From Sphingomonas hengshuiensis (GTDB taxonomy: Bacteria; Pseudomonadota; Alphaproteobacteria; Sphingomonadales; Sphingomonadaceae), in assembly GCF_000935025.1 (NCBI RefSeq), contig NZ_CP010836.1, positions 248,001 to 312,000 of the forward strand: 64,000 bases of DNA. The letters run 5' to 3'. The position numbers and the translations under genes are program-made. Each line of letters opens with the position of its first letter. Position 1 is the stretch's first letter. The notes under the pieces were generated by a model, which did no database searches, was not told where the DNA came from, and was given only the letters and a program-made list of their open reading frames with translations. Shown here piece after piece: positions 37,866-46,262 of this stretch.

Positions 37866-39089
37866 TCAGCGCCGCACTTTTCCGTCCGGAGCCACCTTCA
37901 AGGTTCGTCCCGTCTCCGCAGACGCATAAATCGCTTCGATCAATCGAAGGTCCCGCAGCCCCATCTCTCCGGCTGTCCTTATCTGCGTGCCGTCGCGGAT
38001 GGCGTCTGCAAGGTGATCGAGCTGGCGCGCGAACTGAACCTCGGGATCGCCTGGGGTGAACGCGCGACCATTCGGCCCTTCGATCCGCATTTTCTGTCCG
38101 GCATAGCTGGTCGCCGGATCCATGATCAGCGTGCCATCGGTGCCGCGGACAAGCGAGATGTTGCCCCCCGCCGAATCATAGGAGGTGACCAGCTGCGCAA
38201 CCGCGCCCGACGGAAATCGCAGCTGTGCAGAAACATGCGCGAAAATCTCGGCAAAGCGTGGATCGCCATTGGGCCGGAAGGTGGTGGCACTGATGCTCTC
38301 GGGCATCTCGCCGGTCAGATACAGGGCCGATTGCAGGCCATAGAGTCCATAATCCTCCAGCGGGCCGCCGCCCGCCAGCGCGCGATTGACGCGCCAGTTC
38401 TGGGCCGGACTGGTCGGCCCCATTCGATAGGCCTGCTCGGTCCGCACGAGCCGGATATCGCCAACCGCCTTTTGTTGCATGAGCTTCATGGCTTCGAGGT
38501 TGTACGGCTCGAAATGCGATCGATAGGCGATCATCAGCTTGCGGTTGGCGCGCCGCGCCGCGGCAATCATCCGCTCACAGTCTTTGCTCGAAATCGCCAT
38601 CGGCTTTTCGCACAGTACATGCTTGCCCGCAGCGAAAGCGCGGATGGCCCATTCGGCATGCAGGCCCGTCGGCAGGACGATGTAGACGGCGTCGACGCGG
38701 TCGTCTGCGGCGATCTTTGCGAACGTGTCATAGGAATAGCGGGCGTCTTCCGGGACACCATAGGCATCGCCGACGCGGCGGAGCTTGTCGGGGTTGCCCG
38801 AGACCAGCGCGGCAATGTGCGCGCGCTTGGCCTGGCTGAAGCGCGGCATCATCTGGTTGAGGGCATAGCCGCCGAGACCGACGATCGCGTATCCAATGCT
38901 GTCCGCACCACCGCGTCGCGGCGGCTCAGCCGGGAGCTTCGCATCCCGTGGCAAAGGCTGGCCCTTCACCTGCGCGCCATCCTTTGTCTGGGCAAAGGAG
39001 GCGACCGAACTCGCCGTTGCTGCGAGCGAGGCGGCGGCCACTCCACCGACTTCGATGAACCCTCGCCGCGAAATGCTTTCACCGATCAT
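37866..39089 (-). CDS. Tat-exported Gfo/Idh/MocA oxidoreductase (GFOR-like)
   Basis: A 407-residue oxidoreductase. The twin-arginine signal is ISRRGFIEVGG with a following hydrophobic stretch, and the NAD(P)-binding Rossmann fold reads GYAIVGLGGYALNQMMPRF. The GKHVLCEKPMA block contains the conserved E-K-P, and a GFOR-like C-terminal beta-sheet domain ends RLIEAIYASAETGRTLK. It strongly resembles glucose-fructose oxidoreductase of Zymomonas, a periplasmic enzyme with tightly held NADP; the family also includes inositol dehydrogenases. The ATG at 39089 (GGAGAG upstream) starts a good Tat signal, so the 12 residues upstream were dropped. It is convergent with the alkaline phosphatase gene, 87 bp away. 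Confidence 0.88.
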   Translation of the reverse strand: MIGESISRRGFIEVGGVAAASLAATASSVASFAQTKDGAQVKGQPLPRDAKLPAEPPRRGGADSIGYAIVGLGGYALNQMMPRFSQAKRAHIAALVSGNPDKLRRVGDAYGVPEDARYSYDTFAKIAADDRVDAVYIVLPTGLHAEWAIRAFAAGKHVLCEKPMAISSKDCERMIAAARRANRKLMIAYRSHFEPYNLEAMKLMQQKAVGDIRLVRTEQAYRMGPTSPAQNWRVNRALAGGGPLEDYGLYGLQSALYLTGEMPESISATTFRPNGDPRFAEIFAHVSAQLRFPSGAVAQLVTSYDSAGGNISLVRGTDGTLIMDPATSYAGQKMRIEGPNGRAFTPGDPEVQFARQLDHLADAIRDGTQIRTAGEMGLRDLRLIEAIYASAETGRTLKVAPDGKVRR

Positions 39090-39165
39090 CAGCGCTCTCC
39101 GGTTGTACGTTCCAGCTTCCGTCAAGGGATAGTGGGGTATTGCAGTTGTTGACAGTCAGGCTGCG

Positions 39166-39475
39166 CTAGAATCGACGAGGATTACAACCCCCTGCAACTC
39201 GCCATTGCGCTACCCGACAGGGGTTCCTGAACCCGCCCTGCGTTCGTAAATCTATGGCGTGTGGAAACGATAGCCGGGGACCGTTTGTTCCGAACCTGAT
39301 CAGGTCGACATTGTCGCTCGGAATGGGAATATAACGCCATTCGCCACTCTGCCCGGGCTTGACGCTGCCAGGCCGCTCCACCGGCTGCAAGGCGCCTAAG
39401 ACCGCCTTCGTTTCAGGTTCGACGAGCGGCGGACGTCACAATACTAAGTGCGAGAATCCCGGCAATTAGCCTCAT
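39166..39475 (-). pseudogene. small secreted protein broken by a frameshift
   Basis: An ATG at 39475 with GGGAGAG five bases upstream begins a clean signal peptide, MRLIAGILALSIVTSAA, but that frame stops four codons later (ARRT-stop). The neighbouring frame continues from the same place as VEPETKAVLGALQPVERPG, then GQSGEWRYIPIPSDNVDLIRF, a natural-looking mature sequence, up to the stop at 39166. The simplest reading is a single-base indel near 39417. I do not recognise the family. An alternative is two unrelated small frames. Confidence 0.5.
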
Positions 39476-39665
39476 AGTCGCTCTCCCATGGTCGCGACGG
39501 GTATGCCGGCCGCCCAGGCGTTCAGGCAAGCCGCTTCGCCACCTTGTGCAACGGATGCGTTGTCTATCAAGCTCGGGCGCCTCCGCTGAAATACTTCGTG
39601 CTTTCGCTGTCCCGCCATGCGCATCGTGCGTCTAAGGGGAGGCGGCGTTAGGCCGACAGGAGCGA

Positions 39666-40577
39666 TTGGGCGACGTGCAGCAGGAAAGGGTCAGTGAGCA
39701 GACGCATCTGCACCGCCGCTGGCGGCCGGCGCTGATGGCGTTTTTCCTGCGCCGCGTCCGCGACCATAATGAAGCCGAGGATCTGACGCAGGAAGTGTTC
39801 CTGCGGCTGCTCAATGTCGGTGCGCACGCCCAATCGCCCGATGCATATGTCTTTCAGGTCGCCGCCAATCTCGTCACCGATCGCGCCCGCCGGGTGCGGG
39901 TTCGTGCCGAGTATCGCGAGGCGGCGTCGCGGCAGGACGATCGCCATGTCGAGCCGATCGACCCGCACCGCATCCTCGCCGCACGCGCGCAACTCGCCGC
40001 GATGACCAGGGCGCTCGAAAGCCTTCCCGAACGGACCCGTACGATTTTCACGCTCTACCGCATCGAAAATATGAGCCAGCAGATGATCGGACTTGGATGC
40101 GATCGGGCCATCGTCACGATGACCGACACAAACGCCAAGGTGACGCGGTTCGCGCAGCAGCAGAAGGTCGCGCTCCTGACCGCGGCCTTCCTCCGTCACT
40201 GGGCGGGCGGCGACGATGTGCTCAAGGATCGGCTCAGTCTGGAAGAACTGATTGCCAGCATCCAATCGTACGCGTGGCAGAAGCAGGACGGCGACTGGAT
40301 CAAACAAATAGCGGTTGCGAAGTCCGCCGTTGTCTGTCTCGCGCCCTACCCAGCCTTCAACAAGGCGATCAGTTCATTTCGTTTCTTTGCCGAGCGGGCC
40401 GCCACACGCCCACAACACCGGGAGCAAGCTCTCCGCGGCGCGTTCCTGTCGGCCGCGCTCGCCTGCATGGCGCTCGACGCGGCACTTGAGAAGCTGGCCT
40501 TCGAGGAGCACTCCACCCTCGACGTCTGCCGCCGTCGCCAATCCGGTCGCGAAGGCGGCGGCAGCGGATGGGCCTGA
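39666..40577 (+). pseudogene. truncated ECF sigma factor fused to an unrelated tail
   Basis: A 303-residue frame. The first 140 residues are a FecI-type sigma factor: region 2 has RRVRDHNEAEDLTQEVFLRL and SPDAYVFQVAANLVTDRARR, and region 4 starts RALESLPERTRTIFTLYRIE. Region 4 breaks off at NMSQ, exactly where the helix-turn-helix (KEIAERLGIS-like) should follow. The next residues (IGLGCDRAIVTMTDTNAKV onward, DNA from about 40080) match nothing I know. The usual anti-sigma (fecR) and receptor genes do not follow. It probably cannot recognise -35 elements. The start (TTG 39666 or GTG 39675) is uncertain. Confidence 0.7.
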
Positions 40578-40724
40578 GGATGAAAACGAATCGGGCAAGC
40601 CCGAGGCTGGCGAGGACCAGAAAGGCCAAGACGCAAGCCCCAAGTTGCTCTAGCTGAAAGTTCCCCGGGCGTTTCCCTGGGCCGGGCTGTGGCCGGGAAA
40701 GAGGAAGCCAATTCATTGAAAAGA

Positions 40725-40769
40725 TGGTGCACCCGACAGGATTCGAACCTGTGGCCTCTGCCTTCGGAG
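40725..40769 (-). other. 45-bp 3' fragment of tRNA-Arg (attachment-site remnant)
   Basis: On the minus strand the fragment runs from the CTCCGAAGGCAG end of the anticodon arm through the T-arm (ACAGGTTCGAATCCTGT) to GGGTGCACCA. This is the 3' part of a tRNA-Arg(CCG)-type gene. The 5' half is missing: bases to the right (from 40770) no longer match a tRNA. A tyrosine integrase gene starts 244 bp to the right, so this is best read as one att copy left by integration into a tRNA-Arg gene. Confidence 0.75.
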
Positions 40770-41012
40770 CGCGCTCGGATAGCCTTACCGAACCTTCGCC
40801 AGTCTGTCCAATCGCACGATAACATATTGTAAATAAGAATTTATTTGATCATGATTTTCCGCTGCAGTACGATGCGCAACGCCAGCATTTCCGATTTTCT
40901 GGTGAGAATGTGGTGAGAATCCCGGGAGAGTTCGGGCGAGGCTGAGACCCCCGATCGACCGTCAGTGCCGCCCATTTTCGACCGCAGCTGGCGCAAGCGC
41001 GGAGGATATTTG

Positions 41013-42287
41013 GTGGTCAAGCTTACCAAGACCGTCGTCGAGGCGGCGCGGCCCGGCGACAAGCAGTATATTGTCTGGTGCAGCGACCTGAAGGGGTTCG
41101 GCGTCTGCGTGTTGCCGAGCGGCACCCTCACCTATGTTGTCGACTACCGCACTGCCGAGGACATCAGGCGCCGGATGACGATCGGCCGCCACGGCAAGAT
41201 CACGGCCGAGGAGGCGCGCAAGATCGCGATCGCGACGCTGGGCGAGGCGGTGAAGGGCGGCGACCCCGCCGGCGAGCGGGCTACCCGGCGCGAGGCGATG
41301 ACCATGTCGGAGTTGTGCACCCAGTATATCGCGGCAATGGAGAAGGGGCTTATCCTAGGCAAAAGCGGGCGGCCGAAGAAGGCGAGCACGATCTACACCG
41401 ACAAGGGCCGTATCAACGGGCACATCGTGCCCCTGCTCGGAACACGTCGCGTGATCGATCTCAAGGCAGCCGACATCAAGCGCTTCCTCAAGGACGTCGC
41501 GGCGGGCAAGACCGCCAAGACCAAGCGGACCGCCAAGCACCGCGGCAAGTCGATCGTGCGCGGCGGCAACGGCACCGCGGCCCGGACTACCGGGCTACTA
41601 GGCGGCATCCTGACCTACGCGTTCGACGAAGGGATCATCGAGCGCAGCCCCGCCATTGGGGTGAAGAAGCCCACGGGCAAGAAGAAGAAGCGGCGGCTGT
41701 CTCCCGAAGAGTTCGCGGTGCTTGGTGCTGCGTTGCGACAGGCGGAAGCCGAAGGCGAATGCCAGCAGTTGATCGACGCGGTCTGGATCACGCTGTTCAG
41801 CGGTTGCCGGCGCGGCGAGGTCATCAATCTCAAATGGTCCGAGATCGATGTGCCTGGGAGCGCACTCCGGCTCGAAGACAGCAAGGAGGGCGAGTCGGTC
41901 CGACCCGCCGGAGCCCGGCTGCTCGAACGGCTCGCCCGGATCGAGCGGGTCGAGGATTGCGAGAAGGTGCTTGTTCCTGGCAGGGGCGGCGAGGTGTTCG
42001 GCGGGCTGCCTAATGGCTGGCTTCGGCTCCGCAAGCGTGCTGGATTCACCGATGTTACGCTGCATACGCTGTGGCACAGTTTCGCGTCGGTTGCGGCGGA
42101 CCTCGGATATTCGGAGCCGACGATCGGATCGATGCTGGGGCACAGTTCCAGTACGATTACCGGCCGCTACATCCACCAGCTGGACGCAGTGCTGATCGCG
42201 GCAGCGGACCGGGTCGCGAATGCGGTGTTCGAAATGATGTGCGCGCCAGCGAAAATCGCGGCGGCGACAGATATCCAGGAGATGTAG
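41013..42287 (+). CDS. tyrosine integrase with a mutated catalytic HxxR
   Basis: A 424-residue P4/DUF4102-type integrase. The N-terminal arm-binding domain starts VVKLTKTVVEAARPGDKQ, a core-binding domain lies at about 95-215, and the catalytic domain follows. Catalytic residues: Arg266 in SGCRRGEVINL, His351 in LHTLWHSFAS, His377 in MLGHSSS and nucleophile Tyr386 in TGRYIH. In active enzymes the second box reads HxLRHSFA; here the Arg is Trp354 (codon TGG at 42072-42074, one transition from CGG). The GTG at 41013 has GGAGGAT five bases upstream and matches the family's start. The enzyme is probably inactive. Confidence 0.9.
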   Translation: MVKLTKTVVEAARPGDKQYIVWCSDLKGFGVCVLPSGTLTYVVDYRTAEDIRRRMTIGRHGKITAEEARKIAIATLGEAVKGGDPAGERATRREAMTMSELCTQYIAAMEKGLILGKSGRPKKASTIYTDKGRINGHIVPLLGTRRVIDLKAADIKRFLKDVAAGKTAKTKRTAKHRGKSIVRGGNGTAARTTGLLGGILTYAFDEGIIERSPAIGVKKPTGKKKKRRLSPEEFAVLGAALRQAEAEGECQQLIDAVWITLFSGCRRGEVINLKWSEIDVPGSALRLEDSKEGESVRPAGARLLERLARIERVEDCEKVLVPGRGGEVFGGLPNGWLRLRKRAGFTDVTLHTLWHSFASVAADLGYSEPTIGSMLGHSSSTITGRYIHQLDAVLIAAADRVANAVFEMMCAPAKIAAATDIQEM

Positions 42288-42388
42288 GCACCGATTATCC
42301 CCACTATTCGCGAAGGTCGATGCGTTCCATTACTCGCCCTATGGACCACATGGTTCCGATCCTGACGAACGGGTATGCGAGGTGATCC

Positions 42389-42415
42389 GCGCCGTGCGGC
42401 TGGGCCGCACGGCGC
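42389..42415. terminator. bidirectional terminator hairpin
   Basis: The arms GCGCCGTGCGGC and GCCGCACGGCGC pair perfectly over 12 bp around TGG. It lies between the convergent integrase (ends 42287) and MucR-like (ends 42422) genes. CTCTGTTTTG follows on the plus strand. Confidence 0.65.
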
Positions 42416-42421
42416 GCTCCC

Positions 42422-42829
42422 TCACTCTGTTTTGCGACGCCGAGAGGTGGGGGACTTGGTGACCGTCTGGGACTTGGAGTGGCGGCCTTTGCTGCCGAGG
42501 CCAATCTTCTTCACCATCGCGCGGCGCTGCTCGGAATAGGCTTCGGCTACCATCGGATAATCGGATTTGAGGTTGTAGCGTTCGCGATATTGCTCCGGCG
42601 TCAGGCCGTGCCCTGCAGGATGACGGCGCAGCGTCTTGTAGGGTTTGCCGTCGATCATCGAAACGATATGGTCTCGCGATGCGAGCGAATTGCGAGCCGA
42701 TATGGCAGGAGCGAACGCCTGCGCCGCAGCGGCATGTTCGGCGTCCGGATTGCTGTAAACGACTGGTGTTTCAGCGAGCGTAATGATCGTTGCGTGCATA
42801 CTGCGAAGAAAAGAGATGGCTCGGTTCAT
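42422..42829 (-). pseudogene. MucR/Ros-like transcriptional regulator, N-terminally truncated
   Basis: The 135-residue frame carries the MucR C-terminal DNA-binding part: RDHIVSMIDGKPYKTLRRH, GLTPEQYRERYNLK and DYPMVAEAYSEQRRAMVKKI followed by GLG. The usual N-terminal 30 or so residues (the multimerisation segment) are absent; only the FLRSMHATIITLAETPV piece remains, and an in-frame TAG lies 8 codons upstream of the ATG. The first zinc-ligand position, usually Cys, is Ser (IVSMID). An IS3 orfB fragment ends 44 bp upstream, so an insertion probably removed the 5' end. It may still produce a shortened protein. Confidence 0.7.
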
Positions 42830-42872
42830 TTGAACAGCTCGGCGCGATTGCTAAGTGGAGCGTCTGCCGGTT

Positions 42873-42950
42873 TCATGCCGCTGCGAGAAGCGGCCGGTCG
42901 AAATAAACCTGATCGGGTGTCCTGCGGTCAAGCGACGAGTGCGGGCGCAG
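42873..42950 (-). mobile_element. IS3-family orfB 3' fragment
   Basis: The frame reads LRPHSSLDRRTPDQVYFDRP and ends LLAAA-stop. This is the characteristic extreme C-terminus of IS3-family OrfB transposases (RPHSSLxGRTPDxAYF). Only about 25 codons remain, placed between the shortened MucR-like gene and the GH26 gene. Confidence 0.8.
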
Positions 42951-42991
42951 GGAAGAGCCGTGGGCCGCAAGCGAATCTCGCCCAGGTGACG

Positions 42992-44014
42992 CTATCGTCG
43001 CCGGGGCAGGTCGCGCCGGACGTCGGACAGGGTGGCGTAGCGCGGGGAGCGATAGGCGGCGCGGATCAGCGCGGGTGGATTGATCGCGGGGTCCTTGATG
43101 TACTTCGTGTGCCAGGTCATGAAATAGCACCAGTCTGCACCGCTGGCGCGCATCTGTTCGGGATCGGGAATCGGGCCGTTTTCGTGCAGCGCGATCGGAA
43201 TGTCCGGGCCGGTGATGGCCACGACGCGATCGTACAGCGATTTCAACGGGCCGTGATCGTCGACATAGGCATCGGCACCGGCAATGTCATAGAAGGCGCG
43301 TCCGGGATCATAGGCCTTGTCGGGCTCATGCGAATAGCCCAGCACCCAGATGAGATTGTCCAGCCCGCGCGTGACAGTGAAGTGCCGGTACATGCACTGC
43401 CACAATTGCCGGAACACCGCCGGACCGTGCTGTCCCCACCAGAACCAAGTGCCGGTGAACTCGTGGAAAGGGCGCCACAGGATCGGCACGCCGCGTCGCT
43501 GCAGCACCGCCAGTTTGTCCGCAATGGCGTCCATGTCGCGCAGCATCACGCGGTGTTGCGGAGTCCCCGGAACCAGCGCGGCGACGGCGTCGAACGGCTT
43601 CTTGGCGTTCTCATATCCCGGCCCGATGTCCGGAGCGCCCCAGTGCCAGCATAGCGTGGCGATCCCCCCTTCTTCGAGATACCAGCGCGACGCGCGATCG
43701 TTGACATGGTCGTTGTCCGCCGGATCGATGTAATCCAGTCCCAGCAGCGCGGGCAGCTTCCCGCTGCATTTGCGGATATAGTCCAGTTCGGACCTGGGGC
43801 CGCCGTCCCAGGTCGATTCCATCTGTCCCGTCAGCGTCTGGCGACCGCGAAGCCCGGCGATGTAGCGATACAACGCACGGGCGCCCGGCGATGCCGCGGG
43901 ATTGGAAAGTGCAGGGGTGGGGGTCGCGCGGGCGGTGGATGCCGCCAGCGGCATACAGCTCATACCTGCCAAAGCCTGCCGCCGGCTGCATTTCCACGCA
44001 TGCCCATTTCGCAT
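42992..44014 (-). CDS. GH26 endo-beta-mannanase
   Basis: A 340-residue exported glycoside hydrolase with a Tat-like signal (CSRRQALAG, then a hydrophobic stretch to ARA). The GH26 landmarks are GLRGRQTLTGQM near the start, CWHWGAPD, the acid/base in WRPFHEFTGTWFWWG (Glu185), and the nucleophile in IALHENGPIPD (Glu278). It cleaves internal beta-1,4-mannosidic bonds. The ATG at 44014 has GGGAGG upstream. It is divergent from the carbohydrate-binding protein and esterase genes of the mannan locus. Confidence 0.9.
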   Translation of the reverse strand: MRNGHAWKCSRRQALAGMSCMPLAASTARATPTPALSNPAASPGARALYRYIAGLRGRQTLTGQMESTWDGGPRSELDYIRKCSGKLPALLGLDYIDPADNDHVNDRASRWYLEEGGIATLCWHWGAPDIGPGYENAKKPFDAVAALVPGTPQHRVMLRDMDAIADKLAVLQRRGVPILWRPFHEFTGTWFWWGQHGPAVFRQLWQCMYRHFTVTRGLDNLIWVLGYSHEPDKAYDPGRAFYDIAGADAYVDDHGPLKSLYDRVVAITGPDIPIALHENGPIPDPEQMRASGADWCYFMTWHTKYIKDPAINPPALIRAAYRSPRYATLSDVRRDLPRRR

Positions 44015-44084
44015 CCCGCCTCCCGTCTCGCGTTGTCGGCGGAACCAACGCCCGCCGGATCTGTGCCAGAATTTCATAAAGACA

Positions 44085-44100
44085 AATAACTTTACTAATT
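44085..44100. promoter_or_regulatory. AT-rich candidate operator between GH26 and CBM genes
   Basis: AATAACTTTACTAATT is an AT-rich island in the 176-bp divergent promoter region, bounded by AAT/ATT. Similar AT-rich ACTTTA/TAAAG elements occur before the ROK repressor gene (57141-57160) and in the GH5/esterase divergent region (54308-54331). Candidate binding sites for the locus repressor; weak evidence. Confidence 0.3.
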
Positions 44101-44190
44101 GACAGTTGCAATCGGGACATTTTATATCGGCACGATAACGACCGTGGGCTGTCCGGCAGGCAGACCGACGGGTCGATCGAGAGGAATGTG

Positions 44191-44706
44191 ATGAAACGGG
44201 CCATTCGACCGTCGTTCTCGGTTATGATCTTTGCAGTCATGGTATTTGGCGCGGTTTCGCCTGCGGCGGCGCAGAGCCGTGCCCCGATCCGCGTGTATGA
44301 CGATGCACTTGCACTGGGTTGGAATAACTGGAGCTTTGCGGTCGATGCCGCGCTCGACGCCGGCCATGTCCATGATGGAAAGGCGGCGATCGCGGTCACG
44401 GCGAAGCCCTGGGGGTGCCTGGCTATCAACGCCGGGAGCCCACTGGACGTGGCGGGCCTTACCACGCTGTCCTTCTGGATCGATGGCGGCGCGCAGGGCG
44501 GCCAGACGCTCAGCGTCATTCTGAACGGCGAGAAAGGAGTCGCCAGCGCGGTCAACCTTCCGCCGCTGGTCAAGGGGTGGAACCATATTGCGGTGCCGCT
44601 GGCGGATGCCGGGCTGGCATCCGGCATGCTCACGGCGATCTGGGTCCGCAATTCCAGCGGCAGCCCCGCCGAAACCTATTTTATCGACGACATCGAACTG
44701 CGCTGA
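44191..44706 (+). CDS. secreted carbohydrate-binding-module-like protein
   Basis: A 171-residue exported protein (signal peptide cleaved near AAAQS). A single beta-sandwich domain has the pattern of carbohydrate-binding modules seen on plant-polysaccharide enzymes: IRVYDDALALGWNNWSF at the start, LTTLSFWIDGGAQGGQTLSV in the middle and ETYFIDDIELR at the end. No catalytic domain is attached, which is unusual; it may hold mannan at the surface or in the periplasm. The ATG at 44191 was preferred to the GTG at 44188 (AGAGGA upstream). The acetylesterase gene follows 6 bp later. Confidence 0.7.
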   Translation: MKRAIRPSFSVMIFAVMVFGAVSPAAAQSRAPIRVYDDALALGWNNWSFAVDAALDAGHVHDGKAAIAVTAKPWGCLAINAGSPLDVAGLTTLSFWIDGGAQGGQTLSVILNGEKGVASAVNLPPLVKGWNHIAVPLADAGLASGMLTAIWVRNSSGSPAETYFIDDIELR

Positions 44707-44712
44707 CGGGCG

Positions 44713-46188
44713 ATGCATACCGGGCATTTCCTTGCCGCGCTGACAACGTTGTGCGTCGGTTCTCCGTCGCTTGCCCACGCGCAGGCGGCGGTAACCGAGC
44801 TGCGCTTCGGCGCGATGTTCGCCAGCCATGGCGTCATCCAGCGCGATACGGCGCTGGAGATATGGGGCGACGCGGCGCCGCGTGCGCGGCTGACGGTAAC
44901 GCTCGCGGGTCGGCAGGTTGCCGGGCGCGCCGATGAGGCCGGCCATTGGCGGGTGGCGTTGCCGCCGCTTGCGGCGGGCGGTCCCTATGCCCTGTCGGTT
45001 GCCGATGATGCGGGCCATGTCGTCGCGCTCGACGATGTGATGATCGGCGATGTGTGGCTGTGCGGCGGGCAGTCCAACATGGAAATGCGGCTGGGCGCGG
45101 CCACCAATGCTTGGAACGAAATCCGCTCCTCGGCAAATCCGGCACTCCGTTTCGCGACCATCGAGAAGGCGCTGGCGCCCACCCCGCGCGTGCGCTTCAC
45201 CGCGCCGGTCGCGTGGAAAGTCGTCGGGCCGAACAGCGCGGGTGAAGCGTCGGCGGTGTGCTATCAGATGGCGAAGGCGCTCCAGGCAGCGACGAAGGTA
45301 CCGATCGGCTTCGTCAACGCCAGCTGGGGCGGAACGGCGGCGGAAGGCTGGATCGCTGCGCCTGACCTGCGCGCGCTGAAGCGTTTCGACGCGGGGCTGG
45401 ACCTGCTCGACCGCTATGCGCGGACGCCGGAAGATCCGGCGGTGAAGGCCACCGTCAATGCGCCCTGGACCGCATCAGATTACAGCCTGTCGGTGCTCTA
45501 CAACGGCATGATCGCGCCGCTCGCGGGATATCGGTTCAAGGGCGTGGCCTGGTATCAGGGTGAATCGAACTGGCGGGCGCCGCGCCAATATGCCGAACTG
45601 CTTCCGGCGCTGATCGCCAACTGGCGTCGCACGCTGGGCGATACCCGGCTGCCGTTCCTGGTTGTTCAGCTTCCTGGCTTCGGCGCGCTCGCCGCCCAGC
45701 CCGGCGACAGCGCCTGGCCGATCCTGCGCGATATGCAGCGTCGGGTGGTTGACGCGACGGCGAACACGGCGCTGGTCGTGACGCTGGATGTCGGCGACCG
45801 GTTCGACATCCATCCCTCGCAAAAGGCCGTGGTCGGCGAACGGCTGGCCCAGGCCGCGCGGCGGCTGGCCTATGGCCAGGCGGTGGTCGCGCACCCCTAT
45901 CCGCGCGGGGTGCGTCGGGTGGGAAGCGATCTGGTGATCGATTTTGCAGAAACCGACGGTCCTCTCAAGACGATCGGCGGCGATCATGCGCTCGGGTTCG
46001 AGGCCTGCTCCGCCGCCAGCGACTGTCATTGGGCAGAAGCGCGGGTGGCGGGCGCTGCGGTCGTGCTGACCGGTGCCAACCGGGCCGAGGTGGCGAAGGT
46101 TCGCTACGCCTGGGCCGATGCGCCCGTCGTCAATCTTTTCGGCGGATCGAACCTGCCGCCGGGCACTTTCGAACTGCCGGTTCCGTAG
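44713..46188 (+). CDS. SGNH acetylesterase (sialate O-acetylesterase-like)
   Basis: A 491-residue exported esterase (signal peptide ending AHAQA). The SGNH blocks are LCGGQSNMEMRLG with the nucleophilic Ser, VNASWGGTAAEGWI, AWYQGESNW, and the catalytic D-x-x-H in GDRFDIHPSQK. An N-terminal beta-sandwich precedes the catalytic core. In a mannan locus the likely substrate is acetylated mannan or glucomannan, whose acetyl groups block mannanases. It follows the CBM gene directly and precedes the TonB receptor. Confidence 0.88.
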   Translation: MHTGHFLAALTTLCVGSPSLAHAQAAVTELRFGAMFASHGVIQRDTALEIWGDAAPRARLTVTLAGRQVAGRADEAGHWRVALPPLAAGGPYALSVADDAGHVVALDDVMIGDVWLCGGQSNMEMRLGAATNAWNEIRSSANPALRFATIEKALAPTPRVRFTAPVAWKVVGPNSAGEASAVCYQMAKALQAATKVPIGFVNASWGGTAAEGWIAAPDLRALKRFDAGLDLLDRYARTPEDPAVKATVNAPWTASDYSLSVLYNGMIAPLAGYRFKGVAWYQGESNWRAPRQYAELLPALIANWRRTLGDTRLPFLVVQLPGFGALAAQPGDSAWPILRDMQRRVVDATANTALVVTLDVGDRFDIHPSQKAVVGERLAQAARRLAYGQAVVAHPYPRGVRRVGSDLVIDFAETDGPLKTIGGDHALGFEACSAASDCHWAEARVAGAAVVLTGANRAEVAKVRYAWADAPVVNLFGGSNLPPGTFELPVP

Positions 46189-46262
46189 CACCGGATTGAG
46201 CAGGCGATCGGTGAGAGGGGCCGATCGCCAAAACCATGAACTTGATAATTTGGGGGGATTAT

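Noticed and set aside
40369..40716. Small minus-strand membrane-like protein (GACVLAFLVLASLGLARFVF)
   Set aside because: One hydrophobic stretch, but no ribosome site or family match, and it lies in the scar zone between the sigma-factor remnant and the att fragment; too weak to call.
40725..40830. Complete tRNA gene on the minus strand
   Set aside because: Only the anticodon arm, T-arm and CCA end match; no D-arm or 5' acceptor strand pairs with it, so it is an attachment-site fragment.
44412..44936. Second plus-strand frame overlapping the CBM and esterase genes
   Set aside because: The CBM and esterase frames have signal peptides and clear motifs; the overlapping frame is R/G-rich with no start signal.
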